Shown: one piece after another, positions 1 to 7,695 of the stretch | Layout of the letters: every line of letters starts with the position of its first letter | Numbering within the stretch: position 1 is the stretch's first letter | Source of the DNA: Paractinoplanes ferrugineus | GTDB taxonomy: Bacteria; Actinomycetota; Actinomycetes; Mycobacteriales; Micromonosporaceae | NCBI RefSeq assembly: GCF_016862195.1 | Contig: NZ_BOMM01000063.1 | Coordinates: 62,001 to 126,000 of the forward strand | Direction: 5' to 3' | Length of the DNA stretch: 64,000 bases | Program-made: the position numbers and the translations under genes | The notes under the pieces: model-generated | The model's database searches: none | What the model was told of the DNA's origin: nothing | What the model saw: the letters and a program-made list of their open reading frames with translations, nothing else

Positions 1-168
1 GAGGTCGAGGTCGCCCATCTGGTCGCGGCCGGCCTGACCAACCGCGAGATCGCCGCCAAACTGGTGATCGCCCCGAAGACCGCGGCCGCCCATGTCGAGC
101 ACATCCGCACCAAGCTCGGCGTCTCCCGGCGCGCCCAGATCGCCGCGTGGGTCGCCACCCTTGGCTGA
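1..168 (+). CDS. LuxR-family regulator, C-terminal fragment (5' end outside window)
   Basis: The reading frame is open from base 1 to a TGA at 166-168 and gives 55 residues that form a LuxR/FixJ-type helix-turn-helix. The motif AAGLTNREIAAKL is followed by the recognition helix around TAAAHVEHIRTKLGV. Such domains bind promoter DNA at the C-terminus of response regulators or ATP-dependent activators; the sensing part lies upstream of the window, so the signal cannot be inferred. Confidence 0.85.
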   Translation, partial: EVEVAHLVAAGLTNREIAAKLVIAPKTAAAHVEHIRTKLGVSRRAQIAAWVATLG

Positions 169-251
169 ACCGTGCCGGCCGTTCTACTTCCATCGGGGTA
201 CGTCAAACGGGCCATAGCTGATGATCGATCAACTCCGTCAAAATCGTCACC

Positions 252-1928
252 ATGGACGCCCCCGGCAACTCAGTGCTGATCTTCACCCTGCTGGCCGTGT
301 TCGTGACCTGCTGCGGCTACTTCGCCGGCCGGACGCACCAGCGGCGGCAGACGGCCGACGATCGCGAAGAGGCCTACCGCGACGGCTACGAGACCGGCAC
401 CCGCAGCGTCTTCAGCCTGGCCGCCCGCGCCGTCTCCGGCCGTCGAGCCCACCGCTCCGGCGCCGTGGTGGGCCGTTCCCCAGCCGCCCGTCCCGGCCCG
501 TCCCGGCGTAACGCCCCCGCCCCCGGCCCCGTCCCGCCGGTGAGCAGCGCGCCCGGCCTCGCCCCTCCCGCGGGCAGCGCGCCCGGCCTGGTCTCTCCCG
601 CGGGCAGCGCGGCGGCCTCCGGCCCGGTCTCCTCCGCGGCCGGTGCCGCGGCGCCGGGTTTCGTCTCTCCCGCGGGCGGTGCCGCCGCGCCCGGTCTTCT
701 TGCTCCCTCGAGCGGTGCCGGGCCTGACCTCCTGGCCCCCTCGAGCGGTGCCGCCCCTGGCGTCGGCACCTCCTTGGGCGGTGCCGCCGCAGTGAGTGGC
801 GGACCGCTTCCGGACCAGAAGCGCCGGCGGTCGGAGCCGGTCGGCCAGTCGGCACTGCTGCGTCGCTCGGCGACCCCGGGCTCGTCGCCGATTCCCTCGT
901 CCCGGAGGCCCTCCGCCGGCGAGAACGAGGCGACCTCCCTGGGCTTCCCGGTCCCACCCCCGCCGTCACCGCGGGTCGTAGCCGAGCCGTCGGCCGTCGG
1001 CGGAGTGGTCTACCGGCCGTTCCCCGACCCGAACTCCCCGCGCGACGTGCCGAGGTCCCCTGACGACGCACCTCTCGACAGGGGTTCGGCCCCCTCCAAA
1101 CCGCGGGCGATACCTCGTCCGACCCCGATGCCGTCGTCCGGCAAAGCGGAAAGAATCGTCTCCACACCCGATCCCGCCCTTCCGGAGAACGGCCGAGCGG
1201 ATCACGGCCTTTCCGTCGTGGGGGGTCCGGACGCGGCGCCCGGGGCGGACCTTGCCGCACTGCCCGGGGCCGCTTCGGCGACCACGGCTGAACCCATCTC
1301 GGGAGCGGGTGAGGCGGGCGGGGTGTCCTCGGCGGCGGCGGGAGTCGGCTCCGGCGAAGCGCTCTCCGTATCGGACGGTGCCGGGCGCGATCGGGGGCCG
1401 GGGCGGTTCGGCTCGGCGGCGGCCGGAGCGAGGGATGTCGGGGCAGCGAGGGATGTCGGGGCAGCGAGGGACGGCGGGGCAGCGAGGGATGTCGGGGCCG
1501 GGCGGCGCCGGGGGAGTCGGTTGTGGCGGGGGCTGAGCGCTTCCCGGGGGTCGGAGCAGGGAGTGATGTTCGGGGGAGTGAACGGCTTCGGGATGCCGGG
1601 GCCGGGCAGTGGGATGCCGGATGCCGTCGTCGGCGCGCCCGGAGCCGAGGCCGGGCTGGCCGCTGAGGCCCGGCTGGCCGCCGAGACCGCCCGGAATGCG
1701 TCGGTCAGCACGGGGGCGGAGTCCGGGGCGCGGGGCGGGGCGGAGTCGGGGGCGGAGCCGGAGCCGGAGTCGACCGGGCGGCATACCGTTCCGGATGAGC
1801 TTGTCCAGGCGGCTACCTATCGGCTGCCGCCGGACCGGGTTTTCCGGGCCCGGGTGCCTGGATCGCTGCCGCCGCTGCCGGAGGACTCCACGACGCGGTT
1901 GCCGGTGCCGAAGCCGCGTCAGGCGTGA
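252..1928 (+). CDS. Single-pass membrane protein with long Pro/Ala/Gly/Ser-rich tail
   Basis: 558 residues. One hydrophobic segment lies near residues 9-27 (core LLAVFVTCCGYF), followed by a charged stretch and then more than 450 residues of low-complexity Pro/Ala/Gly/Ser sequence with many short internal repeats of the type PAGSAPGL and SSGAAPG. The tail ends in a more ordered piece containing YRLPPDRVFRARVPG. No known domain is recognised. The topology suggests a short N-terminus, one membrane anchor and a disordered cytoplasmic tail rich in Arg. The ATG at 252 has only a weak ribosome site. Codon use is strongly GC-biased throughout, which supports this frame over the long overlapping frames on the other strand. 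Function unknown. Confidence 0.65.
   Translation: MDAPGNSVLIFTLLAVFVTCCGYFAGRTHQRRQTADDREEAYRDGYETGTRSVFSLAARAVSGRRAHRSGAVVGRSPAARPGPSRRNAPAPGPVPPVSSAPGLAPPAGSAPGLVSPAGSAAASGPVSSAAGAAAPGFVSPAGGAAAPGLLAPSSGAGPDLLAPSSGAAPGVGTSLGGAAAVSGGPLPDQKRRRSEPVGQSALLRRSATPGSSPIPSSRRPSAGENEATSLGFPVPPPPSPRVVAEPSAVGGVVYRPFPDPNSPRDVPRSPDDAPLDRGSAPSKPRAIPRPTPMPSSGKAERIVSTPDPALPENGRADHGLSVVGGPDAAPGADLAALPGAASATTAEPISGAGEAGGVSSAAAGVGSGEALSVSDGAGRDRGPGRFGSAAAGARDVGAARDVGAARDGGAARDVGAGRRRGSRLWRGLSASRGSEQGVMFGGVNGFGMPGPGSGMPDAVVGAPGAEAGLAAEARLAAETARNASVSTGAESGARGGAESGAEPEPESTGRHTVPDELVQAATYRLPPDRVFRARVPGSLPPLPEDSTTRLPVPKPRQA
1428..1499 (+). repeat. Four tandem 18-bp units inside the low-complexity membrane protein
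   Basis: The unit GCGAGGGATGTCGGGGCA occurs four times in tandem, with small changes in the third and fourth copies, and encodes repeated ARDVGA in the host protein. A period divisible by three keeps the reading frame, so copy number may vary between strains without breaking the gene. Confidence 0.85.
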
Positions 1929-1956
1929 TGTCGTACCCCCGGCGTACGGTCTCGGC

Positions 1957-2304
1957 ATGGTCACTGTCGAGGGTGTTCGCCGGGTCTGCCGCGAGCTGCC
2001 GCGCAGTTCCGAGCACCTGATCCACGACCGGGTGAAGTTCCGGGTCGGCGCGATCGTCTATGTGGCCTTCTCGCGTGACGAGACGGTCATGGGGTTCGCC
2101 TTTCCCAAGGAGGAGCGCGACGATCTGGTCGCGGCCGAGCCTCAGCTGTTTCATCTGCCGGGCGAGTCCGACATGCGGTTCAACTGGGTGCAGGCCTGGT
2201 TGTCCCGGTTGGACGAGGAGCGGATGACCGAACTGGTGGTGGACGCCTGGCGAATGGTGGTGCCCAAAAAGGTCTGGTCGGCTTACCACTCGCGGTTGGC
2301 CTAG
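1957..2304 (+). CDS. MmcQ/YjbR family protein (DUF419 fold)
   Basis: 115 residues starting MVTVEGVRRVCRELP. The small alpha/beta protein shows the pattern of the MmcQ/YjbR family: an N-terminal helix with CRELP, the strand FRVGAIVYVAFS, and a C-terminal helix ending WSAYHSRLA. Family members have a fold related to CyaY/frataxin-like DNA-binding proteins, but their biological role is not settled. The ATG at 1957 was chosen because the family starts here; the longer open frame upstream overlaps the end of the preceding gene. Monocistronic as far as can be seen. Confidence 0.8.
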   Translation: MVTVEGVRRVCRELPRSSEHLIHDRVKFRVGAIVYVAFSRDETVMGFAFPKEERDDLVAAEPQLFHLPGESDMRFNWVQAWLSRLDEERMTELVVDAWRMVVPKKVWSAYHSRLA

Positions 2305-2428
2305 GGCATCCGAACGAGGGAAGTTCCACCGCCAACGTGTCAACTAGGCCGTCAGGTCATTGGCGCGGCCCCGGTGACCCGCGAGCCTGTTCAGACACAG
2401 GGTTCCGGGCACCACCCCAGGGGAGAAG

Positions 2429-2986
2429 ATGAAGCGCCTCAGCGCAATGGTCGTTGTCTCGTTCGCCGTCGTCGCGCTCAGCGGCTGCGGCCTGCTCGAC
2501 GACAAGACCGACGGAAACTCCGCGTCCGCTGCCGGCGGTCAGCCGACAAGCGGCAGCGGTACGGCTCAGCCGACGCCCACCGGGTCGGCGGTGAGCGGGG
2601 TCGGCTCGGCGAAGGACAAGGGCGACCTGCCCGATCCGTGCACACTGCTCAGCAAGGCCGAGGTGACCGCCCTGACCGGCCGGCAGATCACCCAGGTCGA
2701 CAAGGACGACGCCAAGCCCGGCGACGCCACCCGGTACTGCCAGTGGCAGCAGGACAGCGGGCAACTGGTGCTCTTCCTGGGCCGCACCACCGAGGACGAG
2801 TTCAACCTGCAGATCTCCGGCGCCCAGAAGGTGAGTGGGGTGGGCGAGGACGCGTTCCAGCTGTCCGGCCACCTGTACGTGCTTTACGGCACCGTCCAGA
2901 TCGACGTCTACTCCCGCGGTGGCACCGACGAGCGGAACCTGGCTGACTCGAAGAAGATCGTCGAGGCCGTGATGCCCCGGATCTGA
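2429..2986 (+). CDS. DUF3558-type secreted lipoprotein
   Basis: 185 residues with a lipoprotein signal peptide and a clear lipobox, ALSGC, so Cys at about residue 20 would be lipidated and the protein held on the outer face of the membrane. A Ser/Gly/Thr-rich linker follows, then a domain starting DPCTLLSKAEVTALTG, the hallmark of actinobacterial DUF3558 proteins, with a conserved second Cys in ATRYCQW. A good ribosome site (AGGGGAGAAG) precedes the ATG. The function of the family is unknown; a binding or surface role is usual speculation. The stop codon lies inside the first unit of a tandem repeat. Confidence 0.8.
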   Translation: MKRLSAMVVVSFAVVALSGCGLLDDKTDGNSASAAGGQPTSGSGTAQPTPTGSAVSGVGSAKDKGDLPDPCTLLSKAEVTALTGRQITQVDKDDAKPGDATRYCQWQQDSGQLVLFLGRTTEDEFNLQISGAQKVSGVGEDAFQLSGHLYVLYGTVQIDVYSRGGTDERNLADSKKIVEAVMPRI

Positions 2987-3036
2987 CCGGTTGCATCTGA
3001 CCGGCCGGATCTGACCGGCCGGATCTGACCGGCCGG
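2981..3036 (+). repeat. Four tandem 14-bp units spanning a stop codon
   Basis: The unit ATCTGACCGGCCGG is repeated four times (the first copy reads ATCTGACCGGTTGC). The array contains the TGA of the lipoprotein gene and runs into the decayed oxidoreductase gene. It marks a site of slippage or rearrangement where that pseudogene's 3' end was lost. Confidence 0.85.
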
Positions 3037-3546
3037 CCTCGGGCGGGTGGGCCGGCGGCGATGCGAGCGGGGAGCTCGGCGTGGTCGGCGGCCGGCCAGC
3101 GGATTTCCCTCCACCAGGGGCGGCCGGCCGCGGCCCACGGCGCGACCGGTTCGGCGCCGCCTGTCGGTGGGGTCTCGCCCTCGGCCGGGATGTCGGGGGC
3201 GGCACCCTGGGCGAACCATTCGCGCATCTCGCGGACGGCGGCGGGGCTGGGGCGTGGCCGGGGATGACGCCGTCGCAGCGCAGCACCCGGCGCATCGACT
3301 TGAGGCGGGTCAGCTCGAACGAACAGTGGGCGCCGGCATACGAGGGCGAACCCGACCACGCCGCCCGGCTCAGGTCGATGCCCTAGTGCGGCCGGCCGGC
3401 GCGCTGAGCAGCGACCAGGCGTCGACGCCGTAGCCCGCCTCCCACACGGAGACACCGTCCCAGCGCGACTCGTCGGCCAGCACCGCCAGCTCGAGCTGCT
3501 CGGTCGCGGTGTCGCCGGGAAGGATGACCCCGTAGTCGAGGGCCAT
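3034..3546 (-). pseudogene. LLM-class flavin-dependent oxidoreductase, internally deleted and frameshifted
   Basis: Reading leftwards from an ATG at 3546 with an AGGAAGG ribosome site, the protein starts MALDYGVILPGD and continues through DESRWDGVSVWEAGYGVDAW, the typical start of luciferase-like monooxygenases (F420- or FMN-dependent). It stops after about 58 residues. Homologous sequence resumes downstream in two other frames: YAGAHCSFELTRLKSMRRVL at about 3270-3350, then REMREWFAQGAAPDIPAEGE and the family's C-terminal PWAAAGRPWW at about 3100-3240. The middle barrel strands are missing and at least two frame breaks are present. An intact gene would encode about 280-300 residues, so this is clearly a relic. 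Exact 3' limit is uncertain. Confidence 0.72.
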
Positions 3547-3613
3547 CGACCTTCCTAACCGGACCGGCCGACACCGGACCGGCCGGCCGACACGACACCG
3601 GGCCGGCCGGCGG

Positions 3614-4168
3614 TCACGACCCGCCGAACGCCGGGTCCCGGCCGAGGAGCAGCAGGATCTCGTCGAGCGGTGAGGCGCCGGCCCGGATCGCGCGGGCGGG
3701 TGCGAAGGCGGCCCGCGGCCCCTGCCGCGCCGCGCCGTCGGGCACGGCGCGGGCGATCGGCAGGGTGAGCGCGAGGATTTCCGGCGACGAGGGGTACGCG
3801 ATGCCGAGCGTCGCCGCCACGTCCCAGCCGTGCACGACGTAGTCGACGAGGTGGAACCCGATCGCCTGGCGGCCCGGGAAGGTGGCGGTGGGGTGGATCT
3901 CGGTGAGTTGGACCGGCCGGTCGAGCACTCCCGGTTGCGCGAACGCGTCGAGAACCAGCTCGGCGGCCGCGGCGTACGTGCGTACTTCAGGAACTGGGGC
4001 TCCGCCCCGCGCCGCGGAAGCGAAGATCCGGTGTTGTTCGGTCATGTGCGCGATCAGCGCACCCAGGTCCCACCCGGCGCAGGGGGTGGGAAGCGACCGG
4101 TCGGTGGCCCGGGCGACGAGGTCGACGGTGCGGGACACGGCGGTCCGGTCGGCGGTCAGCAAATCCAT
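3614..4168 (-). CDS. DinB-like/TIGR03086 family metal-binding protein
   Basis: About 184 residues beginning MDLLTADRTAVSRTVDLV. The motif TPCAGWDLGALIAHM and the later DYVVHGWDVA match the four-helix DinB/mycothiol-dependent maleylpyruvate isomerase fold, in which His residues from these motifs bind a metal (His in IAHM and in VVHGWD are visible). Family members often transfer or use low-molecular-weight thiols. A GTG two codons upstream (4174) is an alternative start. The gene is divergent from a MarR regulator 60 bp away, so the regulator probably controls it. Confidence 0.75.
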   Translation of the reverse strand: MDLLTADRTAVSRTVDLVARATDRSLPTPCAGWDLGALIAHMTEQHRIFASAARGGAPVPEVRTYAAAAELVLDAFAQPGVLDRPVQLTEIHPTATFPGRQAIGFHLVDYVVHGWDVAATLGIAYPSSPEILALTLPIARAVPDGAARQGPRAAFAPARAIRAGASPLDEILLLLGRDPAFGGS

Positions 4169-4174
4169 ATGCAC

Positions 4175-4200
4175 TTGCTTATCATCTACATGTGCTTATG
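4175..4200 (+). promoter_or_regulatory. Direct repeat between divergent DinB and MarR genes, possible operator
   Basis: TGCTTAT occurs at 4176-4182 and again at 4193-4199, one and a half helical turns apart, in a short AT-rich patch between the two divergent genes. This is the place where a MarR regulator would be expected to repress both promoters. The assignment rests on position and repetition only. Confidence 0.35.
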
Positions 4201-4227
4201 GTTTGGCAAGGGTAGGAAGATCGGGGG

Positions 4228-4635
4228 GTGGAGAGCGAGCGGCCCGACCTGGGCGCGATGGTGATGCGGCTGGGACGCCGCCTGATCGCCATGGAGGAGC
4301 CGATCCTGGCGCGGCACGACGTGACCATGTGGGGCTACGTCGTGCTGAACGCGCTGCGGGGGAGCCGGACGGTCCGCACTCAGGCGGCGCTGGCGCAGAG
4401 CATCGGCGCCGACAAGACCCGGCTCATTCCGACCCTCGACGACCTGCAGAAACGTGGCCTGATCGAGCGCGAGACCGACCCGGCCGACCGTCGGGTACGC
4501 CTGCTTCGCCTCACCGAGAAGGGGGTGCAGAAGCAGCGCGCGATCCAGCGCGAGATCCGTACCGCAGAAAATGATCTTCTGGCTTCGATCGACGACCGCG
4601 AGGCCTTCGTGCGGGCGTTACGAGACCTTGGTTAG
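4228..4635 (+). CDS. MarR family transcriptional regulator
   Basis: 135 residues from a GTG start. The winged helix-turn-helix is seen in TQAALAQSIGADKTRLIPTL (recognition helix) and the wing DPADRRVRLLRLTEKG, with the DRR motif characteristic of MarR proteins. These dimers bind inverted or direct repeats in nearby promoters and let go on binding a small phenolic or thiol-reactive ligand. Divergence from the DinB-like gene suggests that gene is its target. Its 3' end overlaps the 3' end of the convergent RNase H gene by 18 bp. Confidence 0.88.
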   Translation: MESERPDLGAMVMRLGRRLIAMEEPILARHDVTMWGYVVLNALRGSRTVRTQAALAQSIGADKTRLIPTLDDLQKRGLIERETDPADRRVRLLRLTEKGVQKQRAIQREIRTAENDLLASIDDREAFVRALRDLG

Positions 4636-5070
4636 GGCTTCCTGCAGGCCGCGGGCGGCCAGCCGGTCGGCGCGCTCGTTCTCCGGGTGACCGGCGTGGC
4701 CCTTCACCCAGTGCCACTGCACCTCATGGCGCGCGGCCGCGGCCTCCAGCCGTTGCCACAGGTCGACGTTCTTGACCGGCTGCTTCCCGGACGTGGTCCA
4801 GCCGTTGCGCTTCCACGTCGGCAGCCACTTGGTGATGCCGTTACGCACGTATGTGCTGTCGGTGTAGAGCATGACTGTCATCGGCGCGCGGTTGAGGGCC
4901 TCCAGGGCGCTGATCGGCGCGAGCAGTTCCATACGATTGTTTGTGGTGGATTCGGCCGTCCCGCCGCAGAGATCCTTCTCGCGGGAGCCGTAACGCAGCA
5001 CGGCACCCCAGCCACCCGGGCCGGGGTTGGGGACGCACGCCCCGTCGGTGTAGATCTCCACCACGGTCAT
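4618..5070 (-). CDS. rnhA: Ribonuclease HI
   Basis: 150 residues, the standard length for bacterial RNase HI, which cuts the RNA strand of RNA-DNA hybrids during replication and repair. The catalytic acidic residues are visible: Asp in YTDGAC near residue 9, Glu in NNRMELLAP near 48, Asp in LYTDSTYV near 70 and the C-terminal Asp in NERADRLA. The conserved loop WVKGHAGHPEN carries the active-site His. The ATG at 5070 gives the normal N-terminus (MTVVEIYTDG). Convergent with the MarR gene and overlapping its end. Confidence 0.96.
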   Translation of the reverse strand: MTVVEIYTDGACVPNPGPGGWGAVLRYGSREKDLCGGTAESTTNNRMELLAPISALEALNRAPMTVMLYTDSTYVRNGITKWLPTWKRNGWTTSGKQPVKNVDLWQRLEAAAARHEVQWHWVKGHAGHPENERADRLAARGLQEALTKVS

Positions 5071-5171
5071 GCGTGCACCCTACCGACGGGTGCAGAGTGA
5101 GGTCGGCCATGCCGGGGCGGGGTGTCGGTGGCCGGCACGTAAGGTTGCCGGGGTCGGAAGGGGTCTCAAGG

Positions 5172-6086
5172 GTGAGTGACGACGCGGTCCAGGTGCGGGA
5201 CGTCGTCGTGCGCTACGGCGCCACGACCGCCGTCGACGAGGTGTCGCTGACCGTGCCGCGCGGCCGGGTCCTGGCGCTGCTCGGGCACAACGGCGCCGGC
5301 AAGACCAGCCTGCTCCAGGTGTGTGAGGGCTTCCGGCCGGCCGACGCCGGCGAGTGCCGGGTGCTCGGCCTCGACCCGATCGAGGACCACGACGAGCTGA
5401 TGCCCCGGCTCGGCATCATGCTGCAGTCCGGCGGCATCTACCCGTGGGCGACGGCCGGTGAGATCCTCCGCCTGTTCGCGTCGTTCTCGGCCAACCCGCT
5501 GGACCCCGAGATGCTCATCGACCGCCTCGGCCTGCGCAAGTTCGAGCGCACCCGGTTCCGCCGGCTCTCCGGCGGCGAACAGCAGCGGCTCTCCCTGGCG
5601 ATCGCCCTGGTCGGGCGGCCCGAGCTGGTCTTCCTCGACGAGCCCACGGCGGGCATGGACACCGAGGCCCGGCACACCACGTGGCAACTGATCGAGGAAC
5701 TGACCGACGACGGGGTGAGCGTCCTGCTCACGACCCACCTGCTGGACGAGGCCGAGAAGCTCGCCGACGACGTGGTGATAATGCGAGCCGGCCGCGTCGC
5801 GGCCACCGGAACCCCGGCGGAACTCACGGCCGCGGCCGGCATCGACCTGCTGGAGGTACGCGCGGAGGCCGGTCTCCAACCGCGGAGCGCGCACTTCAGC
5901 GCGGAGGAGAAGACCCCGGGGGAGTACGTGATCACCGGTCGCCTGGACGCGGCCGCGCTGGCCGAGGCCCTGGCGTGGTTCGCGACGGCGGGCGCCCAGG
6001 TCACCGCGGTCAACTCGCGCCGGCGCACCCTCGAGGACGTCTACCTCGCGCTGACCGCGGACAACAAGGCAGGAGTCAGTCGATGA
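5172..6086 (+). CDS. ABC transporter ATP-binding protein (DrrA-type exporter)
   Basis: 304 residues from a GTG with a GGAAGGGG ribosome site. Walker A GHNGAGKT at residues 38-45, signature LSGGEQQR from 132 and Walker B LVFLDEP at 152-158 are intact. A C-terminal extension of about 90 residues follows, typical of drug- and antibiotic-exporting DrrA/CcmA-like ATPases. The downstream permease starts inside the stop codon (ATGA), so the two form one exporter. Substrate cannot be read from sequence. Confidence 0.92.
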   Translation: MSDDAVQVRDVVVRYGATTAVDEVSLTVPRGRVLALLGHNGAGKTSLLQVCEGFRPADAGECRVLGLDPIEDHDELMPRLGIMLQSGGIYPWATAGEILRLFASFSANPLDPEMLIDRLGLRKFERTRFRRLSGGEQQRLSLAIALVGRPELVFLDEPTAGMDTEARHTTWQLIEELTDDGVSVLLTTHLLDEAEKLADDVVIMRAGRVAATGTPAELTAAAGIDLLEVRAEAGLQPRSAHFSAEEKTPGEYVITGRLDAAALAEALAWFATAGAQVTAVNSRRRTLEDVYLALTADNKAGVSR

Positions 6087-6829
6087 GCGGGACCTTCGCC
6101 CCGGCCCCGGCCCGCGCCCCGATGCGGGCGATCCTGCGCAGCCAGATCCGGATGGAGCTGACCCTCACCGCGCGCCGTGGCGAAGCCGTGGTGCTGGCCA
6201 TGGGCGTACCCCTGCTGGTTCTGCTCGGCGCCGGCCTCACCCATGTCACCACCGTGCCGGGCGATGATCGCCTCGCGTTCGTGGTTCCCGGCGTGCTGGC
6301 GCTCACCGTGCTGTCGACCGCGTTCACCGGTCAGGCGATCACCACCGGTTACGAGCGCAGCTACGGCGTCCTCAAACGACTCGGGGCCTCCCCGCTGACC
6401 CGTCCCGGCCTGCTGGTCTCGAAGACCGCCGCGGTGCTCGGCCTGATCGTGGTGCAGTTGCTGGTGCTGGCGGCGGTCGGCGTCGCGGTCGGCTGGCGCC
6501 CGCACGGCGGCCAGATCCTGCCCGCGATCGGGGTGACGGTGCTGGCCACCGCCGCCTACAGCGGGTTGGCGCTGCTGCTGGCCAGCGTGCTCAAGCCGGA
6601 GACGACGACCGGCGCGGCCACCCTGCTCTACGTGCTGATGCTGGCGGCCGGCGGCATCATGTTCACCACTCCCGCCGCGGCCGTCGTGCTGCCGCTGGCG
6701 GCCCACGCCGACGCCCTGCGCGCGACGCTTTCGCACGCCGCCGCGGTGCCCGGCGGCGACTGGATCAGCCTCGCCGCCTGGGCCGTCGTCTGCGTGACCG
6801 CGGCGATCAAGAAGATGCGCTGGGAATAG
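6083..6829 (+). CDS. ABC-2 type permease of DrrB type
   Basis: 248 residues with about six membrane segments (for example GEAVVLAMGVPLLVLLGAGL, VLGLIVVQLLVLAAVGVAV and a last one at AAWAVVCVTAA). The ABC-2 exporter motif region around TGYERSYGVLKRLGASPL is present. It overlaps the ATP-binding protein gene by 4 bp, so the two are translationally coupled. It would form the membrane channel of the exporter. Confidence 0.88.
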   Translation: MSGTFAPAPARAPMRAILRSQIRMELTLTARRGEAVVLAMGVPLLVLLGAGLTHVTTVPGDDRLAFVVPGVLALTVLSTAFTGQAITTGYERSYGVLKRLGASPLTRPGLLVSKTAAVLGLIVVQLLVLAAVGVAVGWRPHGGQILPAIGVTVLATAAYSGLALLLASVLKPETTTGAATLLYVLMLAAGGIMFTTPAAAVVLPLAAHADALRATLSHAAAVPGGDWISLAAWAVVCVTAAIKKMRWE

Positions 6830-6835
6830 GCCGGG

Positions 6836-6855
6836 GGCCGGCGTCGTGGCCGGCC
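6836..6855 (+). terminator. Short GC hairpin between convergent genes
   Basis: GGCCGGC and GCCGGCC form a 7-bp stem with a GTCGTG loop just past the permease stop codon and just before the stop of the convergent DsbA-like gene. No T-run is present, as is common in actinobacterial terminators. Confidence 0.4.
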
Positions 6856-6862
6856 GCGGTGT

Positions 6863-7588
6863 CTACTTCCGCAGCCGCCGGCTTCCGGCGTGCCAGTCCT
6901 CGACCTTGCCGGTCTCCTGCGTGGTGACCCCGAACGACGGCAGTTGCGGCTGCTCCCGCAGGCTGCGCTTGAGCTCGGCGAATCCGGGGAACCGGGCGAG
7001 GCCGACGACGTGGTCCCAGAGCTGGGCGGCCTGATCCTCGTCCGGCAGCCGGCTGATCACCGGCCCGAAGAAGGCGACCCCGGCGGGCGGCTCGAAGTGC
7101 ACGATCGGCGTGCCGACGTCCTTGCCCGTCAGCGACAGCGCCTCATCCGATTCCGCCTGGATCTCCGCGTCCCGCGAGGTGTCCTCGAGGTGCTCGGTCA
7201 GCGAGGCCGGCAGCCCGGCCTCGGTGAGGGCGGCCGCGGCCAGTTCGGCGGTGCCCTGCCAGCCGGGCTTGCGGTCCTCGTCCGGGCCGGTCTCCATGAT
7301 GCGGGCGCCGAACGCGGCGTACAGCGGGCCGATCGCCGCCCGGCCGTGCTGCTCCCGCACCGCCGAGGCGACCCGGAGCAGCCGTAGTCCGGCGGTGTGC
7401 TGGGCGTCGTACTCCGGCGGGAAATGACTGTCGTAGTCGAGATGTGAGTTGATCAGGCGCAGCGAGATGAAGCGCCAGTCGACGGTGTAGTCCCGTTGCT
7501 CCTGCACGATCCGGATCCACTTGCTCGTCATCCACGCGAACGGGCAGATCGGATCGAAGTAGAAGTTGATGTCACTCTCGTCGCTCAT
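6863..7588 (-). CDS. DsbA-family protein, mycothiol-dependent nitroreductase (Rv2466c) type
   Basis: 241 residues with a thioredoxin fold and helical insert. The start INFYFDPICPFAWMTSKW aligns with the Rv2466c family of Mycobacterium, mycothiol-linked oxidoreductases acting in the cytosol. Further family features are the cis-Pro region GTPIVHFEPP and AFFGPVISRLP. In Rv2466c, as recalled, the active site is CPWC; here it reads CPFA, so the second Cys is lost and a one-Cys, mycothiol-adduct mechanism is likely. No signal peptide. It sits between two exporter operons and is divergent from the second. Confidence 0.82.
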   Translation of the reverse strand: MSDESDINFYFDPICPFAWMTSKWIRIVQEQRDYTVDWRFISLRLINSHLDYDSHFPPEYDAQHTAGLRLLRVASAVREQHGRAAIGPLYAAFGARIMETGPDEDRKPGWQGTAELAAAALTEAGLPASLTEHLEDTSRDAEIQAESDEALSLTGKDVGTPIVHFEPPAGVAFFGPVISRLPDEDQAAQLWDHVVGLARFPGFAELKRSLREQPQLPSFGVTTQETGKVEDWHAGSRRLRK

Positions 7589-7695
7589 GAGCCAATACTG
7601 CTCGCACAGGTGGCGTGGCCGGCGCCGTCCACCGAACGATGGACAGCGGATGACGGCTCACCGGTCCTATCGGCCGACCGTGCGCAACGTGCACG

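Noticed and set aside
412..1964. Long minus-strand frames over the low-complexity membrane protein
   Set aside because: Arg/Pro-rich with no recognisable feature or start site; the plus strand has a clear membrane span and consistent codon bias.
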